Of a DNA stretch of 64,000 bases, positions 52,084 through 60,919 are shown piece after piece. This DNA is from Kitasatospora viridis (GTDB taxonomy: Bacteria > Actinomycetota > Actinomycetes > Streptomycetales > Streptomycetaceae), in contig NZ_VIWT01000001.1 of the NCBI RefSeq assembly GCF_007829815.1, positions 2,689,501-2,753,500 on the forward strand, read 5' to 3'. How positions within the stretch are numbered: the first letter of the stretch is position 1; each line of letters begins with the position of its first letter. The notes beneath the pieces were generated by a model. The model did no database searches, had not been told where the DNA came from, and saw only the letters and a list, made by a program, of their open reading frames with translations. The translations under genes were made by a program, and so were the position numbers.

Positions 52084-52506
52084 ATGGACGCGCAGCAAGC
52101 CCTCGGGATCGCCGCCGACGCACGACGGGCCGCCGCGCGCAGCCGCCTGCCCGGCTGGTACCCGCCGGTGGGCGCGGGCCTGCACGCCGCGGGGTCGATC
52201 GCGCTCGGGGTCGCACTGATGACGTCGGTTCAACCGGCGCTGCGCTGGCCGCTGCTGGCCGTGGCGGTAGTGACCTGGGCCGGGGTGCTCGGCCTCAGCG
52301 CCCGGCTCGGCCGCCGGGGCGGCGTCGTCCCACGGCTGGCCGAGCGGGACAGCAGGCAGCGCTGGATCGACGTGCTGCCGAGCCTGGTCGTGATGGTCGT
52401 CGACGTGGCGCTCTGGGCCACGGTCGGCCTCGCCTGGATGCTGGTCTTCTCCGGGATCGCGCTGGGCGCCTCGGAGTGGTTCCGGCTGGCCCGGAGGGCC
52501 CGGTGA
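52084..52506 (+). CDS. Membrane protein of the winged-helix pair, hypothetical
   Basis: A 140-aa protein with about four hydrophobic segments (GLHAAGSIALGVALM, WPLLAVAVVTWAGVLGL, LPSLVVMVVDVALWATV, AWMLVFSGIALGASEW). The N-terminus MDAQQALGIAADARRAAARS is helical and cytosolic. The stop overlaps the next gene (GTGA). Membrane protein plus small winged-helix regulator pairs are common in actinobacteria; function unknown. Confidence 0.7.
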   Translation: MDAQQALGIAADARRAAARSRLPGWYPPVGAGLHAAGSIALGVALMTSVQPALRWPLLAVAVVTWAGVLGLSARLGRRGGVVPRLAERDSRQRWIDVLPSLVVMVVDVALWATVGLAWMLVFSGIALGASEWFRLARRAR

Positions 52507-52823
52507 CCGCGGCCGACGGCCTGGAGAGCGCGTTCCACCACCCCAACCGACTGGCGGTGGTCGCGTTCCTCTCCGGCTGCGCCGAGGCCGAGTTCCGGAC
52601 GGTCCGCGAGGAGTGCGGCCTGTCGGAGCCGGCGTTGAGCAAGCTGGCGGCCGCGTTCGAGGCCGCCGGCCACGTGGCGGTCCGCAAGGGTTACGTGGGC
52701 AAGCGGCCCCGGACCTGGCTCTCCCTCACACCCGCCGGCCGGGCCCGGCTGGCCGCCCACCTGGCGGCGCTGCAGGAGATCGCCGCGCGCAACGCCGGCC
52801 GGGCGGCGGACCTGGAGCAGTGA
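52503..52823 (+). CDS. Winged-helix transcriptional regulator (MarR/ArsR-like)
   Basis: A 106-aa protein starting at GTG 52503. It reads LESAFHHPNRLAVVAFLSGC (helix 1), FRTVREECGLSEPALSKLAAAFEAAGHVAVRKGY (recognition helix region), then a basic wing KRPRTWLSLTPAGRARLAAHLAAL, the pattern of small DUF-type winged-helix regulators. It is translationally coupled to the membrane gene and followed by a GC-rich hairpin. The perfect palindrome upstream of the pair is the best candidate operator. Confidence 0.82.
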   Translation: MTAADGLESAFHHPNRLAVVAFLSGCAEAEFRTVREECGLSEPALSKLAAAFEAAGHVAVRKGYVGKRPRTWLSLTPAGRARLAAHLAALQEIAARNAGRAADLEQ

Positions 52824-52858
52824 GCCCGGGGCCGGGCCGGCACGGGCCGGCCCCGGGC
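52824..52858. terminator. Bidirectional terminator
   Basis: GC-only inverted repeat GCCCGGGGCCGG (from 52824) against CCGGCCCCGGGC (to 52858), near-perfect beyond that, between convergent genes. Confidence 0.65.
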
Positions 52859-52865
52859 CCGGGCG

Positions 52866-53582
52866 TCAGCCGCGCTGCAACCGCGCGCCGCCGTCGACGA
52901 TCAGGCTGATGCCGGTGGTGTAGGTGTTCTCCACCAGGAAGGCGATGGCGTGGGCCACGTCCTCGGGGCGGCCGATCCGGCCGACCGGGAGGGCGGCGGC
53001 GGTCTGGGCGAGCGCGCCCTCGCGGGCCTCGGTGGGCAGCCAGTCCCACCAGTCGGTGTCCACCACGCCCGGGGAGACGGCGTTGACCCGGCGCGGGCCG
53101 AGCTCGGCCGCGAGCGCCCGGGAGGCCGCCTCCACGCCCCCGTTGGCCGCCGCGAGTGCCGCCGTGCCGGCCATGCCCAGGTGCGCGGTGACCGCGCCGA
53201 CCAGGGTGATCGAGCCGTCGGCGCGCAGCGTCGGCAGCGCGGCCTGGACGGCGAGCAGGTGGGCGGCCAGCTTGCCGTCGGTCAGTGCGCGCAGCTGCTC
53301 GCGCTGCAGGTCGGCCACCGGGCCGGCACCGCCGTGCGGCGCGACGGTGACCACCAGGTGGTCGAACTCGCCGACTGCGGCGAAGAGTTCGGCCAGCGAC
53401 TCGGGCGAGCCGGCGTCCACCGTGCGGCCCTCGGCGGTGCTGCCCAGCTGCTCCAGTGCGGCGGCCAGGCGCTGCGCGTCGCGGCCGGCGATGACCACCC
53501 GGTGGCCGTCCTTCTCGAAGTGCTTGGCGGCCGCGAGTCCGATGCCCGCGGTGCCGCCGATGATCACGATGCGTTCCGACAT
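52866..53582 (-). CDS. SDR family oxidoreductase
   Basis: A 238-aa classical short-chain dehydrogenase. The cofactor loop IIGGTAGIGLAAAKH is at residues about 6-20, the NADP-type basic residue is in AGRDAQRLAA, and the C-terminal signature reads GRIGRPEDVAHAIAFLV. The usual Y-x-x-x-K is not obvious: the corresponding segment reads AALAAANGGVEAASRAL, so the catalytic Tyr/Lys appear to be missing. ATG 53582 (GGGGGAG upstream) is used rather than 53615. It is divergent from tetR across a TGACTC palindrome. Confidence 0.8.
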   Translation of the reverse strand: MSERIVIIGGTAGIGLAAAKHFEKDGHRVVIAGRDAQRLAAALEQLGSTAEGRTVDAGSPESLAELFAAVGEFDHLVVTVAPHGGAGPVADLQREQLRALTDGKLAAHLLAVQAALPTLRADGSITLVGAVTAHLGMAGTAALAAANGGVEAASRALAAELGPRRVNAVSPGVVDTDWWDWLPTEAREGALAQTAAALPVGRIGRPEDVAHAIAFLVENTYTTGISLIVDGGARLQRG

Positions 53583-53608
53583 GGGTGCCACTCCCCCGAG
53601 AAAGTTAC

Positions 53609-53640
53609 GAGTCACGATGACTCATTTATATTTCGAGTCA
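53609..53640. promoter_or_regulatory. GAGTCA-N3-TGACTC operator plus extra half-site
   Basis: Perfect 6-bp arms at 53609-53623, with a further GAGTCA at 53635-53640, in the 80-bp divergent promoter between the SDR and TetR genes. Likely TetR binding site controlling both. Confidence 0.6.
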
Positions 53641-53662
53641 CCCTGTCTTGTAAAGTGGCGGC

Positions 53663-54226
53663 ATGAACGACCGAGCGCGCGGCCGACCGCGCAGTGACGA
53701 GGCCAGGCAGGCCGTGCTGACCGCGGCGCTGACCCTGCTGGAGCGGGACGGCTACCCCGCCGTGACCATGAAGGGCATCGCCGAGGCCGCCGGGGTGGGC
53801 CGGGCCACCGTCTACCGCTGGTGGTCCGCCCCGGCCGCGGTGCTGATGGAGGCGCTCACCGAGCTGAGCCGGGAGCGGGCCGAACCCGAGCTGACCGGCG
53901 ACCCCGAGGCCGACCTGCTCGCCTTCCTCACCGCGACCTTCGCGCTCACCCAGGACGGGCCGAGCCGCACGGTGCTGCTGATCCTGGTCGCCGAGGCGCT
54001 GGACGACCCGGAGATCGCCGCCGGGCTCGCCGAACACACCGGCCGGCGGCGGGAGTTGCTCCGGGGACTGCTGGAGCGGCTGGACGCCCGGTGGACCGTG
54101 CCGCTGGAGCTGGCGGTCGACATGGTGTTCGGCACGATGTGGTACCGGATGATCGACCTGCACGGACCGGTGGACGACCGGCTGGCCACCGAACTGTGCG
54201 CCGCAGTGAAGAAGTTGAGCAGCTGA
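53663..54226 (+). CDS. TetR family repressor
   Basis: A 187-aa regulator: RGRPRSDEARQAVLTAALTLLERDGYPAVTMKGIAEAAGVGRATVYRWW is the full TetR HTH (residues about 6-55), with a C-terminal ligand domain of the TetR_C_11 type (AEPELTGDPEADLLAFL ... MVFGTMWYRMIDLHGPVD). It is divergent from the SDR gene and convergent with the MFS gene; likely target is the SDR and possibly the exporter. Confidence 0.92.
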   Translation: MNDRARGRPRSDEARQAVLTAALTLLERDGYPAVTMKGIAEAAGVGRATVYRWWSAPAAVLMEALTELSRERAEPELTGDPEADLLAFLTATFALTQDGPSRTVLLILVAEALDDPEIAAGLAEHTGRRRELLRGLLERLDARWTVPLELAVDMVFGTMWYRMIDLHGPVDDRLATELCAAVKKLSS

Positions 54227-54233
54227 GCGAAGG

Positions 54234-55733
54234 TCAGGACCGGCCGGGCCGCAGCAGCACGCCCACCAGGACCGTGGCGGCGGCCATCAGCGCGGCGATC
54301 ACCCAGGCGGCCGAGGCGGCGGCCGCGGCGTAGGCGCCGGGCGAGCCGGCGGTGCCGAGGGTGGCGAAGAAGACCGCGCCGACCGCGGCCACGCCCGAGG
54401 CGCCCGCGAACTGCTGGGTGGTGGTGAGCACTCCGGAGGCGGCGCCGATCCGGGCCGGGGCCACGGTGGCCAGCACCGCGGCCATCAGGGCGGGCAGGGT
54501 CAGGCCGTTGCCGAAGCCGGTGAGGGCGAGCGGGGCGATCAGCTCGACCGGGCGCACCCCGCCCCCGGAGAGCTCCAGGGTCAGCGCGAGCAGCACGGCG
54601 GCAGCGGTGCTCAGCAGGGTGCCGGCGACCAGCACCCGGCGGCCGAACCGGGCGATCAGGCGCCGCCCGAGCAGCGAGGCGGCCATCGTGGTGAGGCCGA
54701 GCGGCAGGAACTCCAGCCCGGCGGCGCGGGAGTCCAGGCCGAGGCCGGCCTGCAGCAGCAGGGTGGTGGTGAAGAGCTGGCTGCCGATGGCGGCCAGCAC
54801 GCAGGCGTTGATCAGCAGCCCGGTGCTGAACGTGCGGCCGCGGAAGAGCGCGAGGTCGAGCAGCGGCTCCCGGCCGGTCCGGGCGAGCCGGCGCTCCCAG
54901 GACAGGGTGGCGGCGAGCGCGGGCGCGGCGGCGGCCAGGCTGAGCCAGCTCCAGAGCGGCCAGCCGGCCTCCCGGCCGAGCACCAGCGGGACCAGGGCGA
55001 GCGCGAGCGAGGCGGCCAGGCCGAGCACGCCGGGCAGGTCGAGCCTCGGCCGGGTCGGCGGCGCAACGGCTGCGGCGGGCGCGGGCGGGTCGGCCAGTGC
55101 GGTCCGGCCACCGCTGCGCGCGGCCACCGGCTGGGGCTGCACCGGTTCGGCCGTCCGCACCGGCCGCGGCAGCAGCCGGGTGGCCGCGGCGACGGTGCCG
55201 ACCCCGACCGGCAGGTTGACCAGGAAGATCACCCGCCATCCCAGCCCGAACGGGTCGGCCTGGAGCAGCAGACCGCCCAGCACCTGCCCCGCGATGCCGC
55301 CGGTGCCCAGCGCGACGCCGAACCAGCCGAGCGCCCGCGCCCGCTGCTCGCCCGGGAGGAGCCGCGTGATCAGCGCCAGCACCTGCGGTGCCATCGCGGC
55401 GGCGGCCAGCCCCTGGAGCAGCCGGGCGGCGACCAACTGCCCCGGGCTGCCGGCGAGTCCGCAGAGCAGCGAGGCGACCGTGAAGGCGCCGACCCCGAGC
55501 AGGAAGACCCGCCGGTGCCCGAACAGGTCGCCCAGCTTGCCGCCGGTGATCAGCCCGGCCGCGTAGCTGAACCCGTAGCCGCCGACCACGAGTTCCAGCG
55601 CGGCCTGGCCGGCGTGCAGGTCGTGGGCGAGCGAGGGGGCGGCCACGTTGACCACCATGTAGTCGAAGGAGGCCATGAAGGTGGCCAGCAGGATCACCGG
55701 AAGCAGCAGTCTGCGGCGCAGCGTGTCGATCAT
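54234..55733 (-). CDS. MFS transporter, DHA2 (14-TM) drug-efflux type
   Basis: A 499-aa proton-driven exporter. The N-terminal segment LLLPVILLATFMASFDYMVVNVAAPSLAHDL is the DHA2 family motif region; GGKLGDLFGHRRVFLLG is MFS motif A, and LGWFGVALGTGGIAGQVLGG is motif C (antiporter). About 14 hydrophobic helices span the protein. Substrate unknown. It is convergent with tetR (7 bp) and divergent from the LAL regulator. Confidence 0.92.
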   Translation of the reverse strand: MIDTLRRRLLLPVILLATFMASFDYMVVNVAAPSLAHDLHAGQAALELVVGGYGFSYAAGLITGGKLGDLFGHRRVFLLGVGAFTVASLLCGLAGSPGQLVAARLLQGLAAAAMAPQVLALITRLLPGEQRARALGWFGVALGTGGIAGQVLGGLLLQADPFGLGWRVIFLVNLPVGVGTVAAATRLLPRPVRTAEPVQPQPVAARSGGRTALADPPAPAAAVAPPTRPRLDLPGVLGLAASLALALVPLVLGREAGWPLWSWLSLAAAAPALAATLSWERRLARTGREPLLDLALFRGRTFSTGLLINACVLAAIGSQLFTTTLLLQAGLGLDSRAAGLEFLPLGLTTMAASLLGRRLIARFGRRVLVAGTLLSTAAAVLLALTLELSGGGVRPVELIAPLALTGFGNGLTLPALMAAVLATVAPARIGAASGVLTTTQQFAGASGVAAVGAVFFATLGTAGSPGAYAAAAASAAWVIAALMAAATVLVGVLLRPGRS

Positions 55734-55917
55734 CGTGTGCGTCCCCGTTCGGCGAGCGGTTCGGCGACGGGCGCCGCCGGCACCGAGCTTCGCCCGGCAG
55801 GCCTGCTGAGCACCTTGGGCAAACGGCTTAGTCGGGTCTTCAGATTCGGCCGCTCCCCAACCGACGCAGGCTCAGATCCCATGATCATCAGGCTGGTTCC
55901 GCGACTAGGATCCCCGC

Positions 55918-58716
55918 ATGACCCTCCTCGCCCGGGACGCCGAGCTCGCCGCCCTCGCCGCGGCCCACCGCGAGGCCGCGGCCGGCGAACCGGTCACCGT
56001 GCTGGTCGGCGGCGAGCCGGGGATCGGCAAGACCCGCCTGGTCACCGAGTTCACCACCGGCCTGCCGGACCTGGTGCTGACCGGCGGCTGCCTGGCGCTC
56101 GGCGCCGACGGGCTGCCGTACGCGCCGTTCACCGCCGTGCTGCGCCGGCTGCTGCGACTGTACGGCCCCGACTGGCTGACCACCCGGCTGCCCGGCCCCG
56201 GCCCGTACGCGCTCGCGCACTGGCTGCCCGGCCTCGGCCCGGCCCCCGAGGGCGACCGCCGGGCCCGGCTGTTCGAGGAGCTGCTGGCGCTGCTGGAGGC
56301 CGCGGCCGCCGACCGCGGGCTGGTGCTGGTGCTGGAGGACGTGCACTGGGCCGACCCGGCCAGCGCCGAACTGCTGCTCTTCCTGGTCCGCAACCTGGCC
56401 GCGCCCCGGACCCTGCTGCTGGTCACCCACCGCGACGACGAACCGGCCGACGGCCACCCCGTGCGCGCCCTGCTGGCCGCGCTGGCCCGGCTGCCGCAGG
56501 TGCGCCGGGTGGACCCGGGCCCGCTCGGCCCGGCCGACCTGGCCCGGCTGGCCGGCGACGGGCTCTCCGCCGCCCGGCTGGCCGAGGTGCACCGGCGCAG
56601 CGGCGGCAACCCGCTGTTCGCCGGCGCGCTGCTCGACTCCCCCGGCGACCGCACCCCGGCGCCGCTGCGCGACCTGCTGCTGGCCGGGGTGCGGGAGCTG
56701 CCCGAGTCGGCCCAGGCGGGCCTGCGGGCGGCCGCGGTGCTCGGCGAGCCGGTCGGCCCGGCGCTGCTGGCCACGGTGGCCGGGCAGCCGGAGCCCGAGC
56801 TGGAGGCGGCGCTGCGGCCGGCCGTGCGGCGCGGGCTGCTGCTGGCCGGCGAGGAGGGCTACGCGTTCCGGCACGCGCTGCTGCGCGCGGCGGTCGCCGA
56901 GGAACTGCTGCCGGGCGAGCGGCGGCGGCTGCACGCGGCCTGCGCCCGGGCGCTGACCGCCGATCCCGCGCTGCTGCCGGCCGGCCAGGCCGCGGCGGCG
57001 CTGGCCCTGCACTGGCACGCGGCGGGCGAACGGGAGGCCGCCTACCGGGCGGCCTGGACGGCGGCCGCGGCGGCCCGGGCCGGCTACGCCTACGGCGAGG
57101 AACTCCGGCTGCTGGAACGGATGCTGACCGAGCCGCGGGCCGAGCCCGAGGTGCTGCGGGCGGCCGTGCGGGCGGCGCTGGACGCCCGGGCGACGGTGCG
57201 CGGCCTGGAGCTCGCCGACGCCGCACTGGCCGTCACGGCCGATCCCGCCGAACGGGCGCTGCTGCTGGAGACCCGCAGCCTGCTGAAGCACCGTCAGGGC
57301 CAGAGCGGGCTGGACGACCTGCGCGAGGCGGTGGGCCTGCTGCCGTGCGGGCCCTCCGGGGTGCGCGGGCGGCTGCTCGCCACCCTGGCGAGCCGACTGG
57401 CCGTGCTCTCCCGGCATGCCGAGGCGGCCACGGCGGCGGGCGAGGCGCTGCGCCTGGGCGAGACGGCGGACGACCCGGCGGTGCGGGCGCTCGCCCTGGT
57501 CACGCTGGCCGCCGGGCGCTCCCGGGCCGGCGAGCACCCGGCGGCGGTGGCGGCCTGCGCCGAGGCGCTGCGGCTGGCGGCGGTGGCCGAGGACGACGAC
57601 ACCCTGGTGCTGGCGACCGTGATGCTGACCATGGCACACAAGGCCGTCGGCGACTACCCGGAGGCCGTGCGGACCGCCGAGCGCGGGCTGGCGCTGGCCA
57701 CCCGGCGCGGGCTGGCCGGGAACCGGGGCGCGGTGCTGGCCTCGATGCTGGCCGACGCGCTCTTCCGGCTGGGCCGCTGGCCGCAGGCCCGGGAGGTGCT
57801 GGAGCGGGCGCTGTCCGAGGAGCCGCCCCCGCTCTACCGCGCGGTGCTGCTCACCACCCGGGGGCTGCTCGACCTGGCGGAGGGCGAGCCGGCGCAGGCC
57901 GCGGCGGCGGCCGAGGCGGCAGCAGTGCCGTTCGCGGCCGGCTACCCGGGGCCCGGGTTCCGGCTGCCGGAGCGGGAGTTGGCCGTGCTGCACCGGCTGG
58001 CCGAGGGCGACTGGCCGGCTGCCGACCGGCTGCTCGGCGAGCTGCTGGACGATCCCGAGCTGCCCGAACACGCCACCGAGGCATGGCCGTTGCTGCTGGC
58101 CGGGTACCAGGTGAACGAGCTGGGCGCGGCGTTGGGCGCGCGGCAGCCGGCGGCGGCTGCCACGGTGCGTCAACGGGCCGCGAAACTCGGCCAGTTGACG
58201 GACGCGATGGCCGCACCAGGACCGGTCGAGCGCGCCGAGCGGGTCACCGCGCAGGCCTGGGCCGGGGCCGACTGGGCGCCCGCGGTGGCCGCCTGGCGGG
58301 CGCTGGACCAGCCGTATCCACTGGCCCAGGCCCTGCTCCGGGCCGGTCAGGCGGCACTGACCGCCGGCGACCGCCCCGACGGATCCGAACTGCTGCGCGA
58401 AGCCGCCGGGTTGGCCGAGCGGCTGGGCGCCCGCCCGCTGGCCGGGCGGATCGCCGAGCTGACCGCGCGGGAGCGGCTGGCCGGCGCGGCCGCCGACCGC
58501 CTCGGCCTGACCCCGCGCGAGCTGGAGGTGCTGGAGCTGGTCGCGCAGGGCCGGAGCAACCGGGAGATCGGCGAGCGGCTCTTCATCTCGGCGAAGACCG
58601 CCGGGGTGCACGTCTCCAACCTGCTGCCCAAGCTGGGCGCCGCCTCCCGCACCGAGGCGGCGGCGCTGGCCCTCCAACTGGGCCTGGTCCGGCCGGCCGT
58701 CAGGCCAGCACCTTGA
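55918..58716 (+). CDS. LuxR-family large ATP-binding (LAL) transcriptional regulator
   Basis: A 932-aa regulator. The N-terminal AAA/STAND module has Walker A VGGEPGIGKTRLV (residues about 31-43) and Walker B LVLVLEDVHWAD (about 136-147). A long TPR-rich middle region follows (AEAATAAGEALRLGETADD and similar repeats). The C-terminal GerE HTH reads LTPRELEVLELVAQGRSNREIGERLFISAKTAGVHVSNL. LAL proteins are often pathway activators in actinobacteria; the target here is unclear. Its 3' end overlaps the FBP gene by 17 bp tail to tail. Confidence 0.93.
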   Translation: MTLLARDAELAALAAAHREAAAGEPVTVLVGGEPGIGKTRLVTEFTTGLPDLVLTGGCLALGADGLPYAPFTAVLRRLLRLYGPDWLTTRLPGPGPYALAHWLPGLGPAPEGDRRARLFEELLALLEAAAADRGLVLVLEDVHWADPASAELLLFLVRNLAAPRTLLLVTHRDDEPADGHPVRALLAALARLPQVRRVDPGPLGPADLARLAGDGLSAARLAEVHRRSGGNPLFAGALLDSPGDRTPAPLRDLLLAGVRELPESAQAGLRAAAVLGEPVGPALLATVAGQPEPELEAALRPAVRRGLLLAGEEGYAFRHALLRAAVAEELLPGERRRLHAACARALTADPALLPAGQAAAALALHWHAAGEREAAYRAAWTAAAAARAGYAYGEELRLLERMLTEPRAEPEVLRAAVRAALDARATVRGLELADAALAVTADPAERALLLETRSLLKHRQGQSGLDDLREAVGLLPCGPSGVRGRLLATLASRLAVLSRHAEAATAAGEALRLGETADDPAVRALALVTLAAGRSRAGEHPAAVAACAEALRLAAVAEDDDTLVLATVMLTMAHKAVGDYPEAVRTAERGLALATRRGLAGNRGAVLASMLADALFRLGRWPQAREVLERALSEEPPPLYRAVLLTTRGLLDLAEGEPAQAAAAAEAAAVPFAAGYPGPGFRLPERELAVLHRLAEGDWPAADRLLGELLDDPELPEHATEAWPLLLAGYQVNELGAALGARQPAAAATVRQRAAKLGQLTDAMAAPGPVERAERVTAQAWAGADWAPAVAAWRALDQPYPLAQALLRAGQAALTAGDRPDGSELLREAAGLAERLGARPLAGRIAELTARERLAGAAADRLGLTPRELEVLELVAQGRSNREIGERLFISAKTAGVHVSNLLPKLGAASRTEAAALALQLGLVRPAVRPAP

Positions 58717-59197
58717 CCAGGAAGGCGTCCAGGTTGGCGTGCAGCCGGGCGATCTGCTGCTCGACGGTGAGCGACTCCTCGATCCGGCCGCCGGTGCCCT
58801 GCGGCTGGCGGCTGCCGCGGATGTAGAGCGGGCAGGCCAGGTCGGTGCACATGTAGGCGCCGACCGAGTTGCCCTCGCGGCCCGCCGCGCCGGCCTTGCG
58901 GGCGGTGAGCAGCGCGACGCCGCTGCCGCTGTGCACGGTGAGGCAGAGGCTGCAGATGTTGCTGCGCAGGTAGCCGCGGTACTGGGCGGAGAACCGCAGC
59001 GACAGGCCGGTGAGCCCGCCGTCGCGCTCCAGCACCAGGTAGCTGCGGTCCGGCGCCCCCGGGTCCCGCCAGCCGAGGAAGTCCAGGTCGGCCCAGGGCA
59101 GCTCGGCCAGGTCGCGCGGGAGGTTGAGCCGCTTCGCCTCGCCCTTCGAGCAGTTGACGAACGAGTTGCGGATGTCCTGATCGGTGACTGGCTTCAT
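58700..59197 (-). CDS. FBP domain (FusB-like C-terminal zinc-finger) protein
   Basis: A 165-aa protein from ATG 59197. The family pattern is clear: VTDQDIRNSFVNCSKGEAKRL, LPWADLDFLGWRDPGAP, and the treble-clef cysteines in SNICSLCLTVH and YMCTDLACPLYIRG. FBP-domain proteins resemble the elongation factor G-binding FusB family; in actinobacteria the role is presumed translation-related. It is convergent with the LAL gene and divergent from the SDR gene. Confidence 0.88.
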   Translation of the reverse strand: MKPVTDQDIRNSFVNCSKGEAKRLNLPRDLAELPWADLDFLGWRDPGAPDRSYLVLERDGGLTGLSLRFSAQYRGYLRSNICSLCLTVHSGSGVALLTARKAGAAGREGNSVGAYMCTDLACPLYIRGSRQPQGTGGRIEESLTVEQQIARLHANLDAFLVKVLA

Positions 59198-59212
59198 GAC
59201 TCCGACTCTAAG

Positions 59213-59233
59213 TTGCCTAGGGGTTCTAGGCAA
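59213..59233. promoter_or_regulatory. TTGCCTAG-N5-CTAGGCAA palindrome
   Basis: Perfect 8-bp arms with a 5-nt centre, in the divergent promoter between the FBP and SDR genes, 16 bp from the FBP start. A further CTCTAGG half-site lies near 59244-59250. The cognate regulator is not in the immediate neighbourhood. Confidence 0.55.
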
Positions 59234-59278
59234 AGGAATAACTCCTCTAGGTTCAAACCCGCCGCGTAGCCTGGGCCG

Positions 59279-60004
59279 ATGCCCGCAGACACCCGCGCGA
59301 AGAGCCCCGACAGCCCCGACGGCCCGGTCAGCCTGGTCACCGGCGGCAACCGCGGCATCGGCCTGGAGACCTGCCGCCAGCTCGCCGCGCTCGGCCACCG
59401 GGTGGTGCTGGCCGCCCGCGACCCCGAGGCCGCCCGGCTCGCCGCCGAGCGGATCGGCCCCGCCGTCCACCCGGCCCGGCTGGACGTCACCAGCACCGCC
59501 GACGCCGACCGGCTCGCCCAGCACCTGCGCGAGCGCTACGGCCGGCTGGACGTGCTGGTGAACAACGCGGCCATCCACTACGACACCTGGCAGCGGGTCA
59601 GCACCGCCGACCTGGCCGTGGTCCGGGAGGCCGCCGAGACCAACCTGCTCGGCCCCTGGCAGCTCACCCAGGCCCTGCTGCCCCTGCTGCGCGCCTCCCG
59701 GCACGCCCGGATCGTCAACGTCTCCAGCGGCGCCGGCGCCCTGGACGACCTGGGGCCGGGCGCCCCCGCCTACTCGATCAGCAAGCTGGCGCTGAACGGG
59801 CTGACCCGGATGCTGGCCCGCGATCTGGCCGCCGACCGGATCCTGGTGAACGCCGTCTGCCCCGGCTGGGTCGCCACCGACATGGGCGGCAGCGGCGGGC
59901 GCCCGGTCGCCGAGGGCGCGGCGGGCGTGGTCTGGGCGGCCACCCTGCCGGACGACGGGCCGACCGGCGGCTTCTTCCGGGACGGCCGGCCGATCCCGTT
60001 CTGA
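59279..60004 (+). CDS. SDR family oxidoreductase (carbonyl reductase-like)
   Basis: A 241-aa enzyme. Cofactor loop SLVTGGNRGIGLETCRQL (residues about 12-30), NADP-type AARDPEAARL, DVLVNNAAIHYD, catalytic Ser in VNVSSGAG and Tyr/Lys in AYSISKLALNG. This arrangement resembles plant-type menthone/carbonyl reductase-like SDRs. VNAVCPGWVATDMGG is the usual PG motif. Start ATG 59279 gives a short polar extension before the fold. Confidence 0.9.
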   Translation: MPADTRAKSPDSPDGPVSLVTGGNRGIGLETCRQLAALGHRVVLAARDPEAARLAAERIGPAVHPARLDVTSTADADRLAQHLRERYGRLDVLVNNAAIHYDTWQRVSTADLAVVREAAETNLLGPWQLTQALLPLLRASRHARIVNVSSGAGALDDLGPGAPAYSISKLALNGLTRMLARDLAADRILVNAVCPGWVATDMGGSGGRPVAEGAAGVVWAATLPDDGPTGGFFRDGRPIPF

Positions 60005-60034
60005 CCCGGCGTCAGACGGCTGTCCGGCGCGGCC

Positions 60035-60577
60035 TCAGACCAGCGCGCGCAGCAGGTGCCCGGCCCCGCCGTCCGGCACGGCCAGCGCGTGCAGCCCGGC
60101 CAGCGGCTCGAAGCCGGTGCGGGCCCGCTCGGCCGCGCGCGGCGAGGCGCCGACCGGGTGCCCGACGCCGCCCCGGTCGGCCACCACCAGCGCCGGCCCC
60201 TCGACCCGCTCCAGCCGCAGCCGCTGCCCCGCGCCGAACACCAGGTACTCCAGCGAGCCCCCGTGCACCCGGGCGGCCAGCACCGCGGCGGCGGGTGCCT
60301 TGGCCGGGTCGGCCAGGTCGCACCGCCCGCCGTGCAGCGCGGCCGTCTCCGCAACCGCGTCGGCCAGGCACTCGGCGATCGAGCGGTCGGGGCGGTCGGT
60401 CAGCCGGGCCAGCAGGTGCACACCGAGCCGGCGGACGAACCAGGCGGTGCCGTGCCGGCACTCGACGGAGGGCGCGGCGGCGGTCGGGGCGCCCTCAAGC
60501 AGCACCACCGCCTCGGGGGTGGCCGCGGCGAAGCCCAGGCCTGGTGGTGGCGGGGCGGCGGCCAGCTCTACCTGCAT
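60035..60577 (-). CDS. PP2C-like protein, probably inactive, hypothetical
   Basis: A 180-aa protein from ATG 60577. The arrangement SVECRHGTAWFVRRLGVHLLARLTD ... PAAAVLAARVHGGSLEYLVFGAGQRLRLE resembles the N-terminal half of streptomycete PP2C-like proteins, where the last motif usually reads V-L-G-D-S. Here the metal-binding aspartate is absent (FGAGQ) and no other acidic metal ligands are evident, so phosphatase activity is unlikely. Assignment is tentative. Confidence 0.5.
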   Translation of the reverse strand: MQVELAAAPPPPGLGFAAATPEAVVLLEGAPTAAAPSVECRHGTAWFVRRLGVHLLARLTDRPDRSIAECLADAVAETAALHGGRCDLADPAKAPAAAVLAARVHGGSLEYLVFGAGQRLRLERVEGPALVVADRGGVGHPVGASPRAAERARTGFEPLAGLHALAVPDGGAGHLLRALV

Positions 60578-60726
60578 GGCCCCAGTGTGCGCCGCCGGGG
60601 GCGGGATCCGGCAGCATCCGGCCGCGGTTCGCCCGGACGGGCGGTTGCGGCGGGTTGGCTGGCGCACCGTCAGAACTTCACTTAGCGTCACATATCGGAC
60701 AGTCCCTCAAGAGACGGGCAGAGCGC

Positions 60727-60849
60727 ATGTGGTGGCAGGCGATCTTGGTCACGCTGGCGGGTCTCGGGTTCCCGACCCTGGCCCTGCTCTTCTTCATCGG
60801 CGGCCCCACCTTCCGCGACCGGCCCACCCGGCCCACCAGGGGAAACTGA
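60727..60849 (+). CDS. Small single-helix membrane protein
   Basis: A 40-aa frame from ATG 60727: hydrophobic AILVTLAGLGFPTLALLFFI followed by GGPTFRDRPTRPTRGN. The composition (one membrane helix, basic tail) is like small streptomycete membrane proteins. There is no strong ribosome site. It lies 70 bp upstream of the DUF5302-like gene on the same strand. Confidence 0.5.
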   Translation: MWWQAILVTLAGLGFPTLALLFFIGGPTFRDRPTRPTRGN

Positions 60850-60919
60850 CCGCACGCCAACAGCCGGACGTGACACAGTGGCTCCAGTACGAAGCAGCCA
60901 GACCGTCCAGGAGGTTCGG

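Noticed and set aside
55515..58826. 1103-codon plus-strand frame overlapping the LAL regulator
   Set aside because: Pure Arg/Ala/Gly shadow of the LAL gene in another frame; the annotated frame contains Walker motifs and the GerE HTH.
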